The position numbers were made by a program, and so were the translations under genes. From Natronincola ferrireducens (GTDB lineage: Bacteria; Bacillota; Clostridia; Peptostreptococcales; Natronincolaceae): 64,000 nt of DNA. Where the stretch lies: positions 620,001-684,000 of the forward strand of contig NZ_FNFP01000001.1 in NCBI RefSeq assembly GCF_900100845.1, written 5' to 3'. The notes beneath the pieces are model-generated. The model was not told the DNA's origin. It searched no databases and worked only from the letters and a program-made list of their open reading frames with translations. Shown in pieces: positions 23,661-33,062 of the stretch. Each line of letters opens with the position of its first letter. Position 1 is the stretch's first letter.

Positions 23661-26323
23661 AACTATTGAGAGTACAGGTATATACTGGCAGAAATATATA
23701 TGCTCATTTTCCTATTGTTAGAGTAGACGTAGAATTAGGAGAATATGTAGATATACCTACATGTGACATAGAAGGATTTAATGAGGGACTTATCGGATTA
23801 TTACCTGGTTTAAGAGAACATAAATGTAGTAATGGGCTTCAAGGAGGATTTGTAAAACGGTTAGAAAGAGGCACCTATCTAGCCCATGTAATGGAACATA
23901 TAGCTTTAGAACTTCAAAAACAACTGGGGTATGACTTGAAGTATGGAAAAGCAAGGTATTTAGAAGGTGACTCTATTTATTATATTGTGTACGAATACAA
24001 AGATGAAATAGCAGGCTTACATGCAGGAAAATTAGCCTTTGATATTATACAGAGTTTATTAAAAAGAGAAAAATTAGATTTATCGGAAAGATTACAGGTT
24101 ATAACATCTGCAATTGTTAAAAATCAATTAGGACCCAGCACTGCTGCTATTATAGAAGAAGCAAAAAAAAGAAGAATTCCTGTCACACGAATTGGGGGCA
24201 ATAGTTTACTACAGTTGGGTTATGGAAGGTATGGTGAAAAAATTCAAGCTACTATTACTGAACATACCAGTTGTATCGCAGTAGATACTGCTGGTGATAA
24301 AGAATTAACTAATTCTATATTGAGAAATTATGGCATTCCAGTTCCAGAAGGCCAAGGTGTAGAAACCTATGGGGAAGCAAGGGCTGTTATTAAGAAAATT
24401 GGTTTTCCAGTAGTGATTAAGCCTTATAATGGCAACCAAGGAAAAGGGGTATCTTTAAACCTCACTTCTTTAAAGGAAGTAAAAAAAGCCTTTATAATTG
24501 CAAAAAAACATAGTAATCGTGTATTGTTAGAGAAATATATCCCTGGAAAGCATTATCGCATTGCAATAGTAGGGGAAAAAATGGTTGCCGCATCAGAACG
24601 TATTGCAGCCCATGTTATTGGTAATGGAATAAACACAATTAAAGAATTAATTGATATGGAGAATCAGAACCCTGTAAGGGGGGAAGGACATGAAAAGCCT
24701 TTAACAAAAATAAAAATTGATGATGTAATGATGCTGTTGTTATCCAAAACAGGAAGGACTTTAAATAATATACCAAATAAAGGAGAAATCATATATTTAA
24801 GGGAAAATGATAACTTAAGTACAGGAGGAACAGCTATTGATGTGACAGATAAAGTTCATCCAGACAATGAAAGAATGGCAATCCATGCTGCTAGAACCAT
24901 AGGCTTAGATGTAGCAGGGGTCGACATAACTACACAAGACATAGGAAGATCTATGGTAACAGATAGGGGAGCTATTATAGAAATCAATGCCTGCCCTGGT
25001 ATTAGAATGCACCATTATCCTTCAAAGGGTAAAAGTAGAAATGTAGCAAAGGCAATTGTAGATAATCTATTTCCAGAAGGCGAAAAGTATACGATACCCA
25101 TCATTTCAGTAACTGGAACCAATGGTAAAACGACTACAACTAGAATGCTGGGAAAAATTTTTAGAGAAACTGGCTTGACGGTAGGCATGACTACTACTGG
25201 AGGTGTTTATATACAGGATGAGGAGATAGTAAAGGGTGACACAACCGGCCCCCAAAGTGCCCAAACCGTCCTAATGGACAAAAGGGTAGAGTTTGGCGTC
25301 TTAGAAACTGCTAGAGGAGGCATTGTAAATAAAGGTTTAGGATATGATTTAGCTGATATAGGTATTATTACCAATATAGGAGATGATCATTTAGGCATAG
25401 ATGGTATTAATACCCTAGAGGAAATGGCAGATGTAAAGGCTTTAGTAGTTGAAGCTGTAAAAAAAGAGGGTTATGCTATTCTTAATGCAGATGATCTTTA
25501 CACCCCTAGAATCGCTGAAAGAGTAAGGTGTAATATCATTTATTTTGCCAAAGATATAGCCAATGAAACTATAAAGCATCATATGGCCTGTGGGGGAAAG
25601 GCTGTTTATTTAAAGAAAAAAACCATTTGTATTTATGATGGAATAAAGGAAATACCTGTAATTAAAATAGATGAAATACCCGCCACCTTTGGAGGAGTAT
25701 TGGAGCATAATATAGAAAACAGTATGGCAGCCATAGCTGGAGCCCATGGGTGTGGTGTAGAGCCGAAGGTTATATACAATGCTCTAAGTCAATTTTATAC
25801 AGATACTATTAACAATCCTGGTAGATTCAATGTCTTTGATGTGAAAAACTTTAAAGTTGTTATTGATTATGGTCATAATATTGATGGGTATATGAAGGTA
25901 CTAGAAGGATTAAAAAAAATGAAGGCTGGTAAGCTAGTAGGTATAATAGGTGTACCGGGTGATAGAACCGATATAAGTATTTTGAAGGTAGGGGAAATCT
26001 CTGGACAATATTTTGACTATGTTTATATTAAAGAAGATAAGGATTTAAGAGGAAGGAAACCTGGAGAAGTGGCAAACATCATGAAAAAAGGATGTAGCTT
26101 AGGTGGTCTCAATGAAAATGCAATGGAGATTGAACTGTGTGAAATTAAAGCCCTGAATAAAGCTATGGAAACTGCAGAGGCTGGAGATATTATTATCGTC
26201 TTCTTCGAAGAATATCAACCTCTTGTCCAAGCTATAGAAGCTTATAAAAAGAAAGGAAACATGAATACTTCTAAGCTGATAAAATTAAAAAGAACCAGCA
26301 ATATAGCAAATGTTAGCCCCTAA
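23657..26323 (+). CDS. cphA: Cyanophycin synthetase
   Basis: The 888-residue protein has the full CphA architecture: an N-terminal domain to ~160 (with HVMEHIALELQ), an ATP-grasp domain ~220-475 that adds aspartate, and a Mur-ligase-like domain from ~480 with P-loop GTNGKTT at 487-493 that adds arginine. It polymerises multi-L-arginyl-poly-L-aspartate, a nitrogen reserve, in the cytoplasm. Its ATG lies inside the cphB stop (ATGA), so translation is coupled. The C-terminal codons form half of the terminator stem. Confidence 0.96.
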   Translation: MKLLRVQVYTGRNIYAHFPIVRVDVELGEYVDIPTCDIEGFNEGLIGLLPGLREHKCSNGLQGGFVKRLERGTYLAHVMEHIALELQKQLGYDLKYGKARYLEGDSIYYIVYEYKDEIAGLHAGKLAFDIIQSLLKREKLDLSERLQVITSAIVKNQLGPSTAAIIEEAKKRRIPVTRIGGNSLLQLGYGRYGEKIQATITEHTSCIAVDTAGDKELTNSILRNYGIPVPEGQGVETYGEARAVIKKIGFPVVIKPYNGNQGKGVSLNLTSLKEVKKAFIIAKKHSNRVLLEKYIPGKHYRIAIVGEKMVAASERIAAHVIGNGINTIKELIDMENQNPVRGEGHEKPLTKIKIDDVMMLLLSKTGRTLNNIPNKGEIIYLRENDNLSTGGTAIDVTDKVHPDNERMAIHAARTIGLDVAGVDITTQDIGRSMVTDRGAIIEINACPGIRMHHYPSKGKSRNVAKAIVDNLFPEGEKYTIPIISVTGTNGKTTTTRMLGKIFRETGLTVGMTTTGGVYIQDEEIVKGDTTGPQSAQTVLMDKRVEFGVLETARGGIVNKGLGYDLADIGIITNIGDDHLGIDGINTLEEMADVKALVVEAVKKEGYAILNADDLYTPRIAERVRCNIIYFAKDIANETIKHHMACGGKAVYLKKKTICIYDGIKEIPVIKIDEIPATFGGVLEHNIENSMAAIAGAHGCGVEPKVIYNALSQFYTDTINNPGRFNVFDVKNFKVVIDYGHNIDGYMKVLEGLKKMKAGKLVGIIGVPGDRTDISILKVGEISGQYFDYVYIKEDKDLRGRKPGEVANIMKKGCSLGGLNENAMEIELCEIKALNKAMETAEAGDIIIVFFEEYQPLVQAIEAYKKKGNMNTSKLIKLKRTSNIANVSP

Positions 26324-26343
26324 ATAGGGGCTCATTTTCTTTA
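26315..26343 (+). terminator. Terminator overlapping the cphA stop
   Basis: AGCCCC and GGGGCT pair around TAAATA; the cphA TAA lies in the loop. The tail is CATTTTCTTT. Confidence 0.65.
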
Positions 26344-26451
26344 GGAAAAACTATAGTTGTAATAATTTCTTAAATTATATATTATATTAAATAAAGATTT
26401 ATTACAGATTTTGGCTATATATCTGTAAATTTTCAGAGAGAAGGGGTTATC

Positions 26452-27177
26452 ATGAAAAATATTGCTGCATTTTTTGATGTGGATGGAACCCTCTATAGGG
26501 ATTCCTTAATGGTAGAACACTTTAAACGATTGATTAAATACGAAGTAATAGATCCTAGCATTTGGCACAATGTTGCAAAAAAAACCTTCCATAATTGGGA
26601 TAAAAGACAGGGAAATTATGAGGATTATTTATTGGATGTAGCAGAAATTTATTTAAATTCTATGAAGGGTCAAAATAAGAACCATATTGAATTTATAACC
26701 AATCAAGTCATTAATATAAAGGGGGATAGGGTATATCGCTTTACCAGAGATCGAATAGAGTGGCACAAAGCGCAGGGACATAAGGTTATATTTATATCTG
26801 GAAGTCCAGATTATTTGGTGTCAAAAATGGCTGAAAAACATGGTGTTACCGATTATAGGGGAACTAGGTATGAAGTAAATGAAAGCAATCACTTTACTGG
26901 AGAAATATTACAAATGTGGGATTCCGATAGTAAGCATCAAGCTATCTTGGAATTTGTAGAGAAATATGATATAGATTTAGACAAAAGCTATTCCTATGGA
27001 GATACTAATGGAGACTTTTCTATGCTAAAATTGGTGGGTAATCCTATAGCCATTAATCCTGCAAAGGAACTGGTTTTAAATATTAAAGGTGATGAAGAGT
27101 TGAGGAAAAAGGTTACCATCATTATAGAAAGAAAAGATGTAATTTATCAGTTAAGGGCAGATGTGGAGATACTATGA
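26452..27177 (+). CDS. HAD-IB family phosphatase (SerB/CicA-like)
   Basis: The 241-residue protein has motif I FFDVDGTLYRDSL (8-20), motif II FISGSPDYLV near 119 and the YSYGDTNGDFSML motif near 182-194, the arrangement of SerB-like HAD-IB enzymes. Likely substrates are phosphoserine, a lysophospholipid or a phospholipid intermediate; none can be chosen. GAGAAGGGG precedes the ATG. It converges on apbE across a shared terminator. Confidence 0.85.
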   Translation: MKNIAAFFDVDGTLYRDSLMVEHFKRLIKYEVIDPSIWHNVAKKTFHNWDKRQGNYEDYLLDVAEIYLNSMKGQNKNHIEFITNQVINIKGDRVYRFTRDRIEWHKAQGHKVIFISGSPDYLVSKMAEKHGVTDYRGTRYEVNESNHFTGEILQMWDSDSKHQAILEFVEKYDIDLDKSYSYGDTNGDFSMLKLVGNPIAINPAKELVLNIKGDEELRKKVTIIIERKDVIYQLRADVEIL

Positions 27178-27270
27178 TAAAAATAATGTAGGTTGCTTTT
27201 AGCAGGTTAAGGCTAAGGTTGAGGTGAAGAAGAAAAAATTTTTGGGCAGACGATAGAGGGCAGGTAAATA

Positions 27271-27314
27271 CAAAAGGAGTAGTAGAGGTGTTAAAAGCTC
27301 TACTACTCCTTTTG
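27271..27314. terminator. Bidirectional terminator between HAD phosphatase and apbE
   Basis: A perfect 17-bp stem with a 10-nt loop, CAAAAGG at one end and CCTTTTG at the other, sits between the converging genes. Confidence 0.85.
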
Positions 27315-27319
27315 TCTAG

Positions 27320-28408
27320 TTAATTTGCATATTGATAGGCTTCGTTCATTAGAGATATTTTATCCTTTACGTCGGATGTAGTATACACAAGTTTTTCTTT
27401 GGTAACAAAAATCCCCTCTACACCAGGAAGAGCTTCTATAAATTTAAGGCCTTCCTCTAGTCCCATAACAAAGGCTGTAGTAGATAAAATATCGGCTTCT
27501 AAAGCGGTTTTAGCTACAATAGTAACACTGGCTAAGTTGTTATCAGTAGGATATCCTGTAGCAGGGTTTATAATATGATGATAGTGTCGACCTGTTTTAG
27601 GATCTATAAAATACCTTTGATAGTCTCCAGAGGTAACGATAGAACCCTCGGTTAATTCAATCCCTGCCATAACGGTATTTGTGCCTATTTCGGGGGTTTG
27701 AATCCCGATTTTCCAAGGAGTACCATCAGGCTTTGGACCAAGAACATAAATGTCTCCTCCTAAATCCACAAAACCACTATTAAAACCAGAGTTCTGTAAA
27801 ATATTGGCAGCTTCATCTACAGCATAACCCTTAGCAATTCCACCTAAATCTATGGTCATATTAGGATCTTTGATAAATATTTTACTATCTTTGAACTCTA
27901 AATTCCTTAAATCCACATGATTTTTGGCTTCTTCTATCTCTGCTTCTGTAGGAATTTTAGGAGTATCATCGGCAGTGACTTTACTAATTCCCCATAAATC
28001 CAATAAAGCTCCTAAGCCGATACTAAAGGTACCATTGGTTACCTCGTAATAATCTAAAGCTTTATGAATTACCTTTAATGTCTCTGGAGATACTTCTACA
28101 GCCTCAACTCCAGCATTTGCATTAAGACGATAGATGTCACTGTTCTCTATGGTTGTACTCATTGTATTTTCAATATCGGTGATACGACCATATGCAGAAG
28201 TAAGGGCTTCATTACCCTTTTTTGGAGAAGAACTATATATCTGAATGTTACCTAAGGTACCTAAAACAAATTTGGTCTCTCTTAGTAGTTCAGGAGTACT
28301 GTCACTACAAGCTGTCAATAACAAAACTAAAGCTATCAGTAATATAAATAGTTTTTCTTTATAATTTATAAATTTTCTAATGATAAACACCTCTCCTTCA
28401 ATATCCAT
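27320..28408 (-). CDS. apbE: ApbE-family FAD:protein FMN transferase, lipoprotein
   Basis: The protein is up to 362 residues. A hydrophobic segment ends in lipobox LLTAC, so it is anchored outside the cell. ApbE motifs follow: LGTLGNIQIY near 48, DLGGIAKGYAVDEA near 191, HHIINPATGYP near 271 and EADILSTTAFVMG near 295. It transfers FMN from FAD to a Thr in S/T-G-A-T motifs of partner proteins. The ATG at 28408 lacks a ribosome site, while GAAGGAGAGGTG lies inside the frame, so the true start may be a GTG (28390) or an unusual codon just after it. It faces the FMN-binding lipoprotein at 28647, its obvious substrate. Confidence 0.92.
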   Translation of the reverse strand: MDIEGEVFIIRKFINYKEKLFILLIALVLLLTACSDSTPELLRETKFVLGTLGNIQIYSSSPKKGNEALTSAYGRITDIENTMSTTIENSDIYRLNANAGVEAVEVSPETLKVIHKALDYYEVTNGTFSIGLGALLDLWGISKVTADDTPKIPTEAEIEEAKNHVDLRNLEFKDSKIFIKDPNMTIDLGGIAKGYAVDEAANILQNSGFNSGFVDLGGDIYVLGPKPDGTPWKIGIQTPEIGTNTVMAGIELTEGSIVTSGDYQRYFIDPKTGRHYHHIINPATGYPTDNNLASVTIVAKTALEADILSTTAFVMGLEEGLKFIEALPGVEGIFVTKEKLVYTTSDVKDKISLMNEAYQYAN

Positions 28409-28646
28409 AATTATAGCAAGGCTAAAATAAAATGTAAAGGCTACAAAAAGCTGTTCCTTGCTACTAAGTAAAATCTTACATTATAAACCCTGGGGTTTCA
28501 AAATGCTTATTTCGATAATTTATATTATTAGATAAAAAATATTTGTTACCAATGATTAAAAAAATCTATTGAATTTAATTATCGTTTGTTATATAATTAA
28601 CTTACAAATAAAAAATACATATAAAATATTGAAGGGAGAAATAAAA

Positions 28647-29393
28647 ATGAAAAAAGTGTTAGTATTACTTTTAGCCATGATGATGATAATCAGTTTAATT
28701 GGTTGTTCAACTCAAACATCAGCTGATCCAGAACCAGGTGATGAGACGGGAGAGGTAGTAGAAAACAAATATGTAGATGGTACCTATGTAGGATTTGATA
28801 ACGCTGGAGAAAAAAGCTATAGTAAAGCAATTGTAACAATAGAAAATGATAGAATTGTAGGGTTAGAATTAATTGGGCTTACAGATATGGGGGAAGTGAA
28901 GGGTGAAGCTTATCCATACGAGACTTTCCATCAAGCAAAGGCAGCTTTAACAGAAGCCTTCATAGCTGCTAATGGAACAGAAGGTGTAGATGTATTTACT
29001 GGAGCTACAAGTTCCTACAATGGTTGGAAGCTTGCCCTAGAAAGAGCTCTTGAAAAAGCTTTAGTTGAGCCTGCCAGTGACAATGTATACTTTGATGGTA
29101 CATTCCATGGGGCTACTGAGTTAGGTGAAAGAGGACGTAAACTAGCATGGGTAACCATTGAAAACGATACAATCGTTGACGTTGTAGTAAAAGAAACAAG
29201 ATTTGTAGATGATAAAGAAGTATTCAAAGATGAAGAATATACTTTTGAAATCTTCCATGAAGCAGCAGAAGAAATGCCATTGAGATTTATTGAAGCGAAT
29301 GGAACAGATGTAGAAATTTATACCGGAGCTACAAGCTCAAGCACTGGATGGATTGAAGCTGTTGAAAGAGCCCTAGAAAATGCACAAAGATAA
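28647..29393 (+). CDS. PplA-like lipoprotein with two FMN-binding domains
   Basis: The 248-residue lipoprotein has a signal peptide ending in ISLIGC and two FMN_bind domains (~40-140 and ~145-248). Each ends in the flavinylation motif: FTGATSS and YTGATSS, where ApbE attaches FMN to Thr. The layout matches Listeria PplA, which carries electrons outside the membrane. I start at the ATG at 28647 with GAAGGGAG 8-10 nt upstream; the longer open frame has no ribosome site. It is divergent from apbE. Partner NADH dehydrogenase genes are not in this window. Confidence 0.88.
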   Translation: MKKVLVLLLAMMMIISLIGCSTQTSADPEPGDETGEVVENKYVDGTYVGFDNAGEKSYSKAIVTIENDRIVGLELIGLTDMGEVKGEAYPYETFHQAKAALTEAFIAANGTEGVDVFTGATSSYNGWKLALERALEKALVEPASDNVYFDGTFHGATELGERGRKLAWVTIENDTIVDVVVKETRFVDDKEVFKDEEYTFEIFHEAAEEMPLRFIEANGTDVEIYTGATSSSTGWIEAVERALENAQR

Positions 29394-29410
29394 TAGATTA
29401 TAAATACAAA

Positions 29411-29446
29411 AACCTCTGATTCTTAAGATGAATCGGAGGTTTTTTG
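29411..29446. terminator. Terminator after the FMN-binding lipoprotein
   Basis: AACCTCTGATTC pairs with GAATCGGAGGTT (one G-U), with A5 to the left and T6 to the right. It also lies at the 3' end of the converging acetyltransferase gene. Confidence 0.8.
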
Positions 29447-29917
29447 CTAAAAATAGTCCTTTGCATAAACGAAGGCCTTGTGTCCAGTTTTAAGATGATG
29501 TTTTACCTCTAGTAGAACATCAAAGCCATTTTTTCTATACACATTTCTACCAGCCAAATTTTCCTCGTCAATGACGATAAAAACCCTTCTTAAAGGATAC
29601 CCTTTTTTTCTATAATAATTTTCAATATCCTCTATACAAAGGAGAAGTAAAGTATTGCCGTAGCCTTTACGCCGATTTTTTTTATTAGGTATAGACATTT
29701 GAAAGATTTCTACTAACCCTGAGGTAATTCCCTCCTTCATGGTCCATGTTATAGCTCCAATATTTTCTTCATCCTTATAAATCATTAGACTGCGATGAAC
29801 CTCAGTACATGCTATGGCATACCTTTCAGCTAAATCCTGTTCCTTTCCATAATACTTTAAATAATCCTCTATAAAATAAGTTTTATCTTCTTTAGAAGCT
29901 AAGCGATACTGTAGCAT
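29447..29917 (-). CDS. GNAT-family N-acetyltransferase
   Basis: The 156-residue protein has the GNAT acetyl-CoA fold: a central strand MSIPNKKNRRKGYGNTLL near 80-97 containing the R/Q-x-x-G-x-G/A-type loop (RRKGYG), then FIVIDEENLAGRNVYRKNGF near 120-139. The substrate is unknown. I start at the ATG at 29917, with AAGGAGGG 6 nt upstream, instead of an open frame reaching 29950. Confidence 0.8.
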   Translation of the reverse strand: MLQYRLASKEDKTYFIEDYLKYYGKEQDLAERYAIACTEVHRSLMIYKDEENIGAITWTMKEGITSGLVEIFQMSIPNKKNRRKGYGNTLLLLCIEDIENYYRKKGYPLRRVFIVIDEENLAGRNVYRKNGFDVLLEVKHHLKTGHKAFVYAKDYF

Positions 29918-30087
29918 AGAAATCCCTCCTTGTTGATAGTTCATACCCATATAGTGACAAAAGAACCTCTTTTTTATTCTAAAAGTATTGTAAATTCTTT
30001 AATTATCATTTTATTACACCATAATCATCGTAGCATTGTCAACTATTAGAAGGATTTAACGTATTATGGAGTAAGGAGGTATGTCGG

Positions 30088-30930
30088 ATGAAAATAGCCA
30101 GTAGATATTTGCGACTTTTAGAGCCCTATATGTTTGGACCCGATGTGATGCATGTGGAGGAGAGGTTAACTACACTAGGTTTTTATGAAAATACCATAGA
30201 TGGTATCTATGATGAACAACTATATGAATCTGTTAGAGCTTATCAAGGAGATTTTGGACTAACCCCTGATGGGATTGTAGGCCCAGATACATGGAATGCC
30301 ATTGGATTAGATCCTGAAAAAAAATATCCCCTTCCAGAAGAAGGATATTCTATAGAAATTGATTTGGAGCAGAAAGTCCTTACCTTAAAGCAATTCTCAG
30401 AAACCATAGCAACCTATCCAGTAGCTGTCGGTAAACCATCTACACCTACTCCCGTAGGAGATTGGCAGATTATACAAAAAACCAGAAATCCAGGAGGAGC
30501 TTTTGGTACCCGATGGATGCGAATGAATGTTCCATGGGGAGGGTATGGTATTCATGGAACAAATGCTCCAGAATCTATAGGAACAGCTGCTAGTCATGGA
30601 TGTGTTAGGATGTTTAATGAGGATGTTAATGGGCTTTATGATATTGTACCTTTAGGTACACCTGTAAAAATCACTGGGGAAGTTTTTACAGGAAGAGTAT
30701 TGGCAATTGGCATAGATCCAGGTCCAGATGTGTTTCAAGTGAAAACCATCTTAACTGAATTAGGATATTATGATGGAGAAATAGATGGAATTTATAATGA
30801 AGAGACAGCGGAAGCTGTGAGGAATTTCCAAAAGGATTTTAATTTAGTGGCAGATGGTACAGTGGGGGTAGACACCTACGATGAACTACAATTAGCTAGA
30901 GATCAGTATTTAGAGGATAGAGAGCCATAA
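30088..30930 (+). CDS. L,D-transpeptidase (YkuD) with two peptidoglycan-binding domains
   Basis: The 280-residue protein is a sandwich: PG_binding_1 domain at ~12-75 (VMHVEERLTTLGFY...GIVGPDTWNAIG), YkuD catalytic domain at ~85-205 with the active-site string SHGCVRM (H170, C172), then a second PG_binding_1 at ~210-272 (DVFQVKTILTELGYY...GTVGVDTYDEL). It would make 3-3 cross-links or process cell-wall peptides. No clear signal peptide is present, as for some spore-associated YkuD proteins. AAGGAGG precedes the ATG. Confidence 0.92.
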   Translation: MKIASRYLRLLEPYMFGPDVMHVEERLTTLGFYENTIDGIYDEQLYESVRAYQGDFGLTPDGIVGPDTWNAIGLDPEKKYPLPEEGYSIEIDLEQKVLTLKQFSETIATYPVAVGKPSTPTPVGDWQIIQKTRNPGGAFGTRWMRMNVPWGGYGIHGTNAPESIGTAASHGCVRMFNEDVNGLYDIVPLGTPVKITGEVFTGRVLAIGIDPGPDVFQVKTILTELGYYDGEIDGIYNEETAEAVRNFQKDFNLVADGTVGVDTYDELQLARDQYLEDREP

Positions 30931-30938
30931 AAAACACG

Positions 30939-30983
30939 GGAGAGTTACAAAAAATCATAAATTTTTGTAATTCTCCTCTTATT
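30939..30983 (+). terminator. Intrinsic terminator after the L,D-transpeptidase
   Basis: A 15-bp stem (GGAGAGTTACAAAAA with its complement, one G-U pair) has a short loop and a CTCTTATTTC tail. Confidence 0.75.
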
Positions 30984-31057
30984 TCTCCCCCAAATTTTAT
31001 TTTCTATGGTAAAATATAAGAAAGTTTTATAGTAGTATTTACACAAGGAGGTTGGGA

Positions 31058-31504
31058 ATGGAGCTAATCAAAGGGAAAAAAATGCTACTTGATAGGATTA
31101 ACAAGTGTTTTTTTGAAACAATAGGTGTAGACGAAATTTTATTTTATGGTATTATAGATAAAGAGATTATTCATATGGTAATAGAAAAGGTTGCCCAAAT
31201 GGACCAGGATGTTACTTTTAAAATTATTATTCCCAATTTACAGGACTTTGGATTGATTAACTGGTTTAGAAGTCACCAGAATCTCCATAACAATTATCAA
31301 ATTAGAACCAATTCTAAATGTAGTAATCAGTACATTGTTATAGGAGATATGTTGATTTTCATATCAGGTACATCACCTAAAAAATATAACTTTATAGATG
31401 ATGGGTTTCTTTGCATGATTGATAAAAAATCTAGTGAAAGCAATTTAAACCTAAGGGAAATATTTTTAGAAAAGTGGGGGGGCAGCTATGACTTATATTT
31501 ATAA
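31058..31504 (+). CDS. Uncharacterised 148-residue protein, weak PLD-like look
   Basis: I do not recognise this protein firmly. It starts MELIKGKKMLLDRINKCFF and shows an alternating hydrophobic/polar pattern (EILFYGIIDKEII, VTFKIIIPN, QYIVIGDMLIFISG) like half of a phospholipase D-type fold, but no HKD catalytic motif is present. There is no signal peptide or membrane segment. AAGGAGG is 6 nt before the ATG. It precedes trkA by 151 bp, with a hairpin between, so it is probably a separate transcript. Confidence 0.6.
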   Translation: MELIKGKKMLLDRINKCFFETIGVDEILFYGIIDKEIIHMVIEKVAQMDQDVTFKIIIPNLQDFGLINWFRSHQNLHNNYQIRTNSKCSNQYIVIGDMLIFISGTSPKKYNFIDDGFLCMIDKKSSESNLNLREIFLEKWGGSYDLYL

Positions 31505-31570
31505 TCTCATCGTCTAGTGTAGGAACCATAAATAACATATAAAGTTTCAAGAGAATCTACCTTGTTAATA

Positions 31571-31591
31571 CCTCTGGCCGTCTGCCAGAGG
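31571..31591 (+). terminator. GC-rich hairpin between the 148-residue gene and trkA
   Basis: CCTCTGGC and GCCAGAGG form a perfect 8-bp stem with a 5-nt loop. Only AATTT follows directly, so termination is uncertain; it could act as a leader structure for trkA. Confidence 0.5.
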
Positions 31592-31655
31592 AATTTATAA
31601 TTGAAGATTCTTTTATTTTAATTATGGAATTGTTCACCCAGAAAGGAAGGAAAAA

Positions 31656-33062
31656 ATGCGTATTATTATTGTTGGAGCTGGGAAGTTAGGCTATAAATTG
31701 GCAGAATCTCTGTCCCAAGAAGAAAATGATGTTATTGTTATAGACATTGATAGCGAGGTTTTAGAAAGGGTTAATGAAAATCTAGATGTATTGACCATAA
31801 AGGCCAATGGCGCCCAGTTGCAAGCCCTAGAGCAGTTGCATATAAATAATTGCGATTTAATTATTGCGGTTACTGGCAGTGATGAAACCAATATTTTAGT
31901 TAGTGTTACAGCAAAAAAAATAGGATGTAAAAAGGCTATAGCTAGAATAAGAAATCCTGAGTATGCCAACCAAGTGGATTTCATCAAGAGTCAAATGGGA
32001 ATTGATTATATTGTTAATCCCGAGCTGGCAACCGCCAAGGAGATAGCCAAGGTCCTCTTAAAAAATCAAGGTATTTATATGGAGGATTTTGCTAAAGGAA
32101 AGGTAGCTATGGTGGATTTTAGAGTGGAAAATTTGCTATGGGTAGCCGGCAAAAAAATAAAAGACCTAAATATGACGGGTCCCCTATTGGTGGTGGCTAT
32201 AGCTAGAAATGGGGAAATGATCATTCCTTATGGGGATACAGAAATATTATCAACTGATACCATCTATGTGATGGGACAAAAAGAAAGTATCAATGAATTT
32301 TCAAAGATCCATGGAGCTCCAACTGAAACCAAACCTGTAAAAAAGGTTATGATTTTAGGGGGAGGAAAGTCAGCTTACTATTTGGCCAATAAATTAACCT
32401 ATAATGGTGTAGATATAAAAATTATCGAACAGGACAAGGAGAGGTGTAAGGCTTTAGCAGAATGTCTTAGCAGTGGCTTGGTGATTCATGGGGATGGGAC
32501 AGATATTAATCTGTTGGTAGAAGAAAACATTTCTGATATGGATGCCTTTGTTGCACTTACGGGATTTGATGAAGACAATCTTTTAATTACCCTCTTAGCC
32601 AAACAGTATCGTGTCAATAAAGTCATTGCTAAGGTCAGTCGACCAAACTATATACCTATTATAGAGAGGTTAGGGATTGACATAGCAATAAATCCTATAT
32701 TAATTACTGCTGGTGAGATCTTGAGATTTATTCAAGGTGGCAAGGTGATTTCTATTTCTCTGCTTTTAGGTGGTAAAGCTGAAGTCCTCGAAATTATTGC
32801 CCATCATGAATCAAAAATCGTTGGAAAAAAACTAGCCAATTTAGGATTGCCTAAAGGGATTATTATTGGATCTATTGTTCATGAAAATAAAATAATCATT
32901 CCCGATGGTAACTCTATTATTCAGCCAGGGGATCGCGTGATTGTATTTTGCCTACAATCAGAAGTGGCTTCCCTAGAGAAGTATTTTTATAGGGCTAAAG
33001 GAGGACTAATCAATGAACTATGGCATGGTTGTAAAGGTATTAGGAAATCTACTTCTATTTGA
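31656..33062 (+). CDS. trkA: Trk potassium uptake protein TrkA
   Basis: The 468-residue cytoplasmic gating subunit has two RCK repeats. The first has IIVGAGKLGYKLAE at 3-16, with an acidic residue ending the second strand (VIDIDSEV). The second has MILGGGKSAYYLANKL near 230. Each is followed by an RCK-C ligand domain. It binds NAD(H) or ATP and controls the TrkH channel. AAGGAAGG precedes the ATG. Its last 50 nt overlap the start of trkH. Confidence 0.94.
   Translation: MRIIIVGAGKLGYKLAESLSQEENDVIVIDIDSEVLERVNENLDVLTIKANGAQLQALEQLHINNCDLIIAVTGSDETNILVSVTAKKIGCKKAIARIRNPEYANQVDFIKSQMGIDYIVNPELATAKEIAKVLLKNQGIYMEDFAKGKVAMVDFRVENLLWVAGKKIKDLNMTGPLLVVAIARNGEMIIPYGDTEILSTDTIYVMGQKESINEFSKIHGAPTETKPVKKVMILGGGKSAYYLANKLTYNGVDIKIIEQDKERCKALAECLSSGLVIHGDGTDINLLVEENISDMDAFVALTGFDEDNLLITLLAKQYRVNKVIAKVSRPNYIPIIERLGIDIAINPILITAGEILRFIQGGKVISISLLLGGKAEVLEIIAHHESKIVGKKLANLGLPKGIIIGSIVHENKIIIPDGNSIIQPGDRVIVFCLQSEVASLEKYFYRAKGGLINELWHGCKGIRKSTSI

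Noticed and set aside
31505-31655. c-di-AMP (ydaO-type) riboswitch before trkA
   Set aside because: Potassium uptake genes often carry one, but the 151-bp gap shows only one simple 8-bp hairpin and none of the conserved riboswitch core.
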